This document shows positions 5,037-9,184 of a DNA stretch of 9,184 bases, piece after piece. The stretch covers positions 1 to 9,184 of the forward strand of contig JAILNW010000100.1 in the NCBI GenBank assembly GCA_024691145.1, given 5' to 3'. The translations under genes were made by a program, and so were the position numbers. The stretch comes from Lachnospiraceae bacterium. Its GTDB lineage: Bacteria; Bacillota; Clostridia; Lachnospirales; Lachnospiraceae. Position 1 is the stretch's first letter; every line of letters starts with the position of its first letter. The notes beneath the pieces are model-generated. The model was not told the origin of the DNA, made no database searches, and was given only the letters and a program-made list of their open reading frames with translations.

Positions 5037-8000
5037 TCATAACCTGATTTCTTTTCCAAGGCAAAAACTATATATTATCTTCTCTTTAACTTTCTTCTTA
5101 GTTATTCTTTCAAGTGCTTTTGCATAATAATCTAACTGTATCCTGTACTTTTCAGAAAGAATACTCTCATTATTATCTGGCACAAAATCAGTTTTGTAGT
5201 CTACTAATATTATATCGTCATTTTCTTCAAAAAATAAATCTATAATTCCCTGAACCAGGACTAATTCATCACTTTCTAAGTTATCTACTTCTCTTGCCTT
5301 AAAACCTATAACAAATGGCTGCTCTTTTTTTACTTTGCCATTCCTTTCAGCATTTAATACACGTTTATAAAGACTGCTTTCTGCAAATTTTGTTATATCA
5401 TTCCATCTGATTTTTTTTATATCATCTTCAGTAATATGTCCTTTTTTAGCCATTCTTTCAAGTTCATTTGCAACACTTTTTATATCTGTGATTTTTGAAA
5501 AGTTAATTAACTCCATTACCTTGTGATATAATGTACCTCTTAAAGCACCTCCGCTTACCTCAGCTTCTTCTCGTCTTATAAATTCCTGTTCTTCTCCTTC
5601 TTCATACTGCCACTTCTTTAGTTCAGAAACAGATTTTTTAACTTTTATTTTTAGTTCGTTATTAAAGCCATATACATAATCCCTTTCTTCACACAACGCA
5701 TTATATAGTTTTTCATCATATATTTCTGCAGTATCAATAAGGTATATCTCTTCTTTTTGAGCATTATTATTAAACTGATTATCCATTTCCTCTAAAAGAG
5801 TTTCCTCTATGTCAAACTCTCGTATTGTCCATTCTGAATCAGTTAAAATTCCCTCTTCATTCTTATATCCGTATTTATCTAATGTCCTTTGAAAAGACTT
5901 ATGCCTTATTAATGCTGGTATTACAAAATCAAAATAATTCTTGCAATTGGCAAGTTTGGCATATGGCACTTTTCCATCTTCAGAAACTCCTATGGCATAA
6001 CTATAGAATAACTTCTTTGCATCACTAATTCTTCCTGTTAAAATAAGTTTTTCCTTGGCTCTTGTTAATGCAACATACAAAATTCTAAGTTCCTCTGCTA
6101 TATTTTCAGTTTTTATAACTTCCGAAACAGCATTTTTCATAAGGGTTGCTGACTTAAGTCTGTATTCACCATCAATATAATCCGGAGCAAGTCCATAGTC
6201 CGCATTAATAAGTATTCTGTCGCTGGCATCCTGAAAATTAAAGTTTTTACCCATTGCAGCCACAAATACAATTGGAAACTCAAGTCCCTTACTTTTATGA
6301 ATAGTCATGGCCCTTACATAATTGTCATCTTTTTTTACATCCATTGCTTCGCCACTGTCTATTTCGTATTTATTCAGTCTGTCCATATATCTTATAAAGT
6401 TAAATAAACCTTTGTAACTTGTCTGTTCAAACTTTAATGCCTTTTTCACAAGCATTTCAAGATTCATTTTTCTTCTTTCCCCATCAGGCATGGCAAATAC
6501 ATGGGTATAGTATCCTGTTTCATTCATAACCTTTTCTATAAGTTCATGAATTGGAACAATAGACACAATATCCCTGTAAGAATCCAGCATATTCAAAAAA
6601 CTTATGACTTTTTCATCACCATTATCTGCAGCTTTTCTTATCATTTCATAAATATCCCCTTCAGGATATGTAACTCTCATTGCAGCAATTTCTTCACTGT
6701 TAAAACCGCCAATTGGCGATAGCAAAACTGAAGTAAGGGCAATATCATTTCTTGGATTATTAATAATTCTCAGCATATTTAACATTATTTTAACTTCAAT
6801 TGCTGAAAAATATCCCGTCTGTGAATCTATTGAAAATGGTATTCCTGCATTTGAAAATATATCAACAAGTGGCTCCGAAAAGTCAGTAAGTCCTCTAAGC
6901 AGTATTACAATATCCTTGTACTCTGCTCTTCTTGTTACCATATTTCCTTCATTATCTTTGGCATACACGAGCATGCCATTTTCTTTATCAACTAATTCCT
7001 TGATTCTCTTTACTATCATTCTTATTTCAGTTTCAATTCTGCTATATTCTGCCACATCCTCCTCTTCATTTACCGCTTCCTTTATATTCTTCTCATCAAA
7101 AAATAAAAGTTCGCAGGAATCAGAGAAATCCTTATTATCATTAGGATAATATGTTGCTCCTTCATAAAGTTTTGCAAGGTCGTCATATTCTATCTTTCCA
7201 AAACTTCTGGTCATTATCTTTTCAAATATAAAATTAATTCCATCAAGAACTACCTTACGGCTTCTGAAGTTCATTTTAAGGTCTATTCTCTGGTAAAGAC
7301 TATCTTCTGTACTGTAGCTGTCAAATTTTTCCATAAATAATTCAGGCTTTGCCATACGGAACTTATATATACTTTGTTTTACATCACCAACCATAAATAC
7401 ATTTGGTCTTTGTAATTCTTCTTTGGAAATGGCATTAATAATAGCCTCCTGAACATTATTACTGTCCTGATATTCATCAACAAGTATTTCCTCATAAAAA
7501 TCACTTAGTTTTTTAGCAACCTCTGTCTTAGTTAGGACAGTTTCCCCATTAACCACATCTCTTTTTACAAGTATATCAAGGGCAAAATGTTCCATATCAG
7601 AAAAATCAATAATATTACGGTCACGTTTTGCTTCTTTAAAATTCTTAATAAAACGCTTTGTAACATTAACAAGACTTTCCATGCTGTCTTTTACATAATT
7701 TATTTCTTCGATATACTCATCAATAGTAAACCTAAAAAACTTCTCACTTATTTTTTTAATCTTCTTTTTCTGTTCATCCCTTAGATTTTTAACAAGTTCC
7801 TTAAGTTCCTCCTCACATTCGCATTTTTTTCTGCTTAATTTTGCATACTCAATTACACTGAATCTTTCTCCTAAAGTTTTAATATCATCTGTCTCTAATA
7901 AATATTCATACATTCTTATATCAGATTCCAATGCCTCTCCGTATGCGGAAGGTCCTCCTTCACCATAGCAGACCTTTAGTAAGAACTTTGATTCATTCAG

Positions 8001-8675
8001 TATATCCAAAACAAGATTATGCACATGGCTAACTATAAATTTAACCCATTTTTTCTCACTGAAATCCTGGTAGTCCTTAATCTGAAAGCTGTTTAGAAGT
8101 TCAGATAGCCATTCCTCCTGCCATGGGAAGCTTGCTGAAAATGTATATAATCTTAGAATAATATCCTCAATGTTATTATCTGCCTTACTGTCAGAGTACT
8201 TCCTTATAAAATCTGTAAACTTCTCATCCTCTTCTTCAAAACACTCCTCCAAAGTATCCTTAATAATATCCGTTTTTAAAAGCGCAATTTCATTTTCATC
8301 TGCTATACGAAAAGAAGGATTTAATTCAATTTCATTAAAATAATTTCTTACAAGATTAAGGCAAAAACTGTCTATAGTTGTAATCTGGGCATTATAAATT
8401 AACAGTGCCTGTTTCTGGAGATGCTCATTATTAACATCTTTTTCAATTTCCTTTTCTATAGCTAAAGCTATTCTCTCCTTCATCTCAGCAGCTGCTGCCT
8501 TCGTAAATGTTACTATAAGCAGTCTGTCTATATTTACAGGGTTCTCTTTATCAGTAATTATATTAATAATTCTCTGTACAAGTACAGCTGTTTTTCCAGA
8601 ACCTGCTGCGGCAGACACAAGTATATTACGGTTTCGTAAATCTATTACCTTTTGCTGATCAGTTGTCCACTTCAT
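5037..8675 (-). CDS. addA: AddAB helicase-nuclease subunit A
   Basis: AddA is the ATP-driven 3'-5' helicase and one of two nucleases of the AddAB complex, which resects double-strand DNA ends for RecA-dependent recombination in the cytoplasm. At 1212 residues it is of usual length. UvrD/RecB-type helicase motifs appear in order: Q motif near residue 7, Walker A GSGKT (25-29), FTKAAAAEM (57-65), Walker B DEYQD (400-404), VGDVKQSIYKFR (429-440), NFRS (469-472), TIHKSKGLEF (791-800) and LYVALTRAKEKL (866-877). The C-terminal RecB-family nuclease has His1051, Asp1146, Asp1159 and Lys1161 (DYKTD), plus the trailing QLDYYAKAL. The 13-residue Asp-Asp spacing matches E. coli RecB. The ATG at 8675 begins a conserved MKW-x-x-x-QQ start; GGAGG is 12 nt upstream, a rather long spacing. 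It overlaps the addB end by 17 nt, implying translational coupling. All key residues are present. Confidence 0.97.
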   Translation of the reverse strand: MKWTTDQQKVIDLRNRNILVSAAAGSGKTAVLVQRIINIITDKENPVNIDRLLIVTFTKAAAAEMKERIALAIEKEIEKDVNNEHLQKQALLIYNAQITTIDSFCLNLVRNYFNEIELNPSFRIADENEIALLKTDIIKDTLEECFEEEDEKFTDFIRKYSDSKADNNIEDIILRLYTFSASFPWQEEWLSELLNSFQIKDYQDFSEKKWVKFIVSHVHNLVLDILNESKFLLKVCYGEGGPSAYGEALESDIRMYEYLLETDDIKTLGERFSVIEYAKLSRKKCECEEELKELVKNLRDEQKKKIKKISEKFFRFTIDEYIEEINYVKDSMESLVNVTKRFIKNFKEAKRDRNIIDFSDMEHFALDILVKRDVVNGETVLTKTEVAKKLSDFYEEILVDEYQDSNNVQEAIINAISKEELQRPNVFMVGDVKQSIYKFRMAKPELFMEKFDSYSTEDSLYQRIDLKMNFRSRKVVLDGINFIFEKIMTRSFGKIEYDDLAKLYEGATYYPNDNKDFSDSCELLFFDEKNIKEAVNEEEDVAEYSRIETEIRMIVKRIKELVDKENGMLVYAKDNEGNMVTRRAEYKDIVILLRGLTDFSEPLVDIFSNAGIPFSIDSQTGYFSAIEVKIMLNMLRIINNPRNDIALTSVLLSPIGGFNSEEIAAMRVTYPEGDIYEMIRKAADNGDEKVISFLNMLDSYRDIVSIVPIHELIEKVMNETGYYTHVFAMPDGERRKMNLEMLVKKALKFEQTSYKGLFNFIRYMDRLNKYEIDSGEAMDVKKDDNYVRAMTIHKSKGLEFPIVFVAAMGKNFNFQDASDRILINADYGLAPDYIDGEYRLKSATLMKNAVSEVIKTENIAEELRILYVALTRAKEKLILTGRISDAKKLFYSYAIGVSEDGKVPYAKLANCKNYFDFVIPALIRHKSFQRTLDKYGYKNEEGILTDSEWTIREFDIEETLLEEMDNQFNNNAQKEEIYLIDTAEIYDEKLYNALCEERDYVYGFNNELKIKVKKSVSELKKWQYEEGEEQEFIRREEAEVSGGALRGTLYHKVMELINFSKITDIKSVANELERMAKKGHITEDDIKKIRWNDITKFAESSLYKRVLNAERNGKVKKEQPFVIGFKAREVDNLESDELVLVQGIIDLFFEENDDIILVDYKTDFVPDNNESILSEKYRIQLDYYAKALERITKKKVKEKIIYSFCLGKEIRL

Positions 8676-9184
8676 TATCTTTAATATCCTCCATGCTCTT
8701 TTCTGTTAATCTCTTATAATTATTGCCTTCTAACTTAACATCAAACTTACATATACTTCTAAACTTACAGTAGTCACAAGGTGTTTTTCCTTTATACTTA
8801 TAAGGATTCGCCTTGATATTTCCATCATACATCTGCTCTGTCTTATCAGCCATTATTTCCCTGGCTTTATTTCTAAGGGCCTCAAAATTCTCGGGATTAA
8901 TTACATCACCTGAAGCCTTAAGATTACCAGAGGCATCTACTGAGGCCTTTATAATATCCGATGAATACTTAGAGTTAAATGTTCCATCTGTTCCTACAAG
9001 CATTTTATCGATATTTTTAAGAACCCTTATATCTGAATTAACAATTCCTCTCATGCCAAGTTTCTTAAGCCTCTGTTCATCAATCTCCTCTATTCCACCC
9101 TTTAATTCCTCTTTATTAATCATAGGGTCATCAATTGTGTAGTAAAATACGCCTGCTGGCACGATTTCTTTTTCTCCATTGTCA
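8659..9184 (-). CDS. addB: AddAB subunit B, C-terminal part (5' end outside the window)
   Basis: This is the last 174 residues of AddB, the partner nuclease subunit that holds an iron-sulfur cluster in AddAB enzymes. The reading frame is open to the right edge of the window. The GTG at 9162 is an internal valine within a VPAGVFYYTI segment typical of AddB, not a start. Near the C-terminus the segment PCDYCKFRSIC has the C-x2-C-x5-C pattern of the three clustered Fe-S cysteines; the fourth ligand and the AddB nuclease residues would lie upstream, outside the window. The TGA stop at 8661-8659 falls inside addA, so the two genes overlap by 17 nt and are in one operon whose promoter is not visible here. 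Confidence 0.95.
   Translation of the reverse strand, partial: DNGEKEIVPAGVFYYTIDDPMINKEELKGGIEEIDEQRLKKLGMRGIVNSDIRVLKNIDKMLVGTDGTFNSKYSSDIIKASVDASGNLKASGDVINPENFEALRNKAREIMADKTEQMYDGNIKANPYKYKGKTPCDYCKFRSICKFDVKLEGNNYKRLTEKSMEDIKDNEVDN

Noticed and set aside
5825..7784. Plus-strand open frames antisense to addA
   Set aside because: addA is complete with all motifs; these short frames have no independent support.
8813..9142. 109-aa plus-strand open frame opposite addB
   Set aside because: It is a Ser/Leu/Ile-rich shadow of the addB C-terminus, which carries a recognisable Fe-S cysteine motif.
9160..9162. GTG at 9162 as the start of a small separate gene
   Set aside because: The frame stays open to the window edge with AddB-like sequence (EIVPAGVFYY), so this GTG is an internal valine of addB.

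Overview
The window is AT-rich DNA from a low-GC Gram-positive bacterium. The gene content points to the Clostridia, most likely a Lachnospiraceae-type gut or rumen anaerobe: an AddAB (not RecBCD) helicase-nuclease, a LuxS of the Firmicutes type, strong AGGAGG-like ribosome binding sites, TTG/GTG starts, and membrane GGDEF proteins with a large extracellular domain followed by about seven membrane helices. The family assignment is inferred from protein character; no database search was possible.

Layout, left to right. (1) Positions 1-845, minus strand: a luxS operon. A near-consensus promoter (TTGTAA-N17-TATAAT) drives luxS (TTG start), which is followed after about 40 nt by a 60-residue cysteine-rich protein and then a clear Rho-independent terminator at 1-35. 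(2) Positions 882-1370, plus strand: a divergent gene for an unrecognised 131-residue helical protein that appears to be built from three related units. The luxS/131-aa intergenic region holds a 17-nt palindrome between the two promoters. (3) Positions 1371-1409: a bidirectional terminator shared by the convergent 131-aa gene and the GGDEF operon. (4) Positions 1396-5002, minus strand: two paralogous membrane diguanylate cyclases in tandem (each 568 aa with the preferred starts), with their own promoter (TTGCTA-N17-TATAAT) and a leader of about 110 nt. (5) Positions 5037-9184, minus strand: addA, complete, and the 3' end of addB, overlapping by 17 nt. addB runs off the right edge.

Functional reading. 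AddAB resects double-strand breaks for recombination and is a housekeeping unit unrelated to the signalling genes. The two GGDEF proteins look like extracellular-ligand sensors that make cyclic di-GMP; both have intact catalytic residues and both lack the RxxD inhibitory site. LuxS recycles S-ribosylhomocysteine and produces the AI-2 precursor. Cell-cell signalling (LuxS) and c-di-GMP synthesis lie in neighbouring but separate transcription units, so a functional link is only conjecture. I see no mobile element, CRISPR array, rRNA or tRNA. No clearly new system is evident; the most interesting items are the 131-aa repeat protein with its divergent control region, the luxS-linked cysteine-rich protein, and the paired sensor cyclases.
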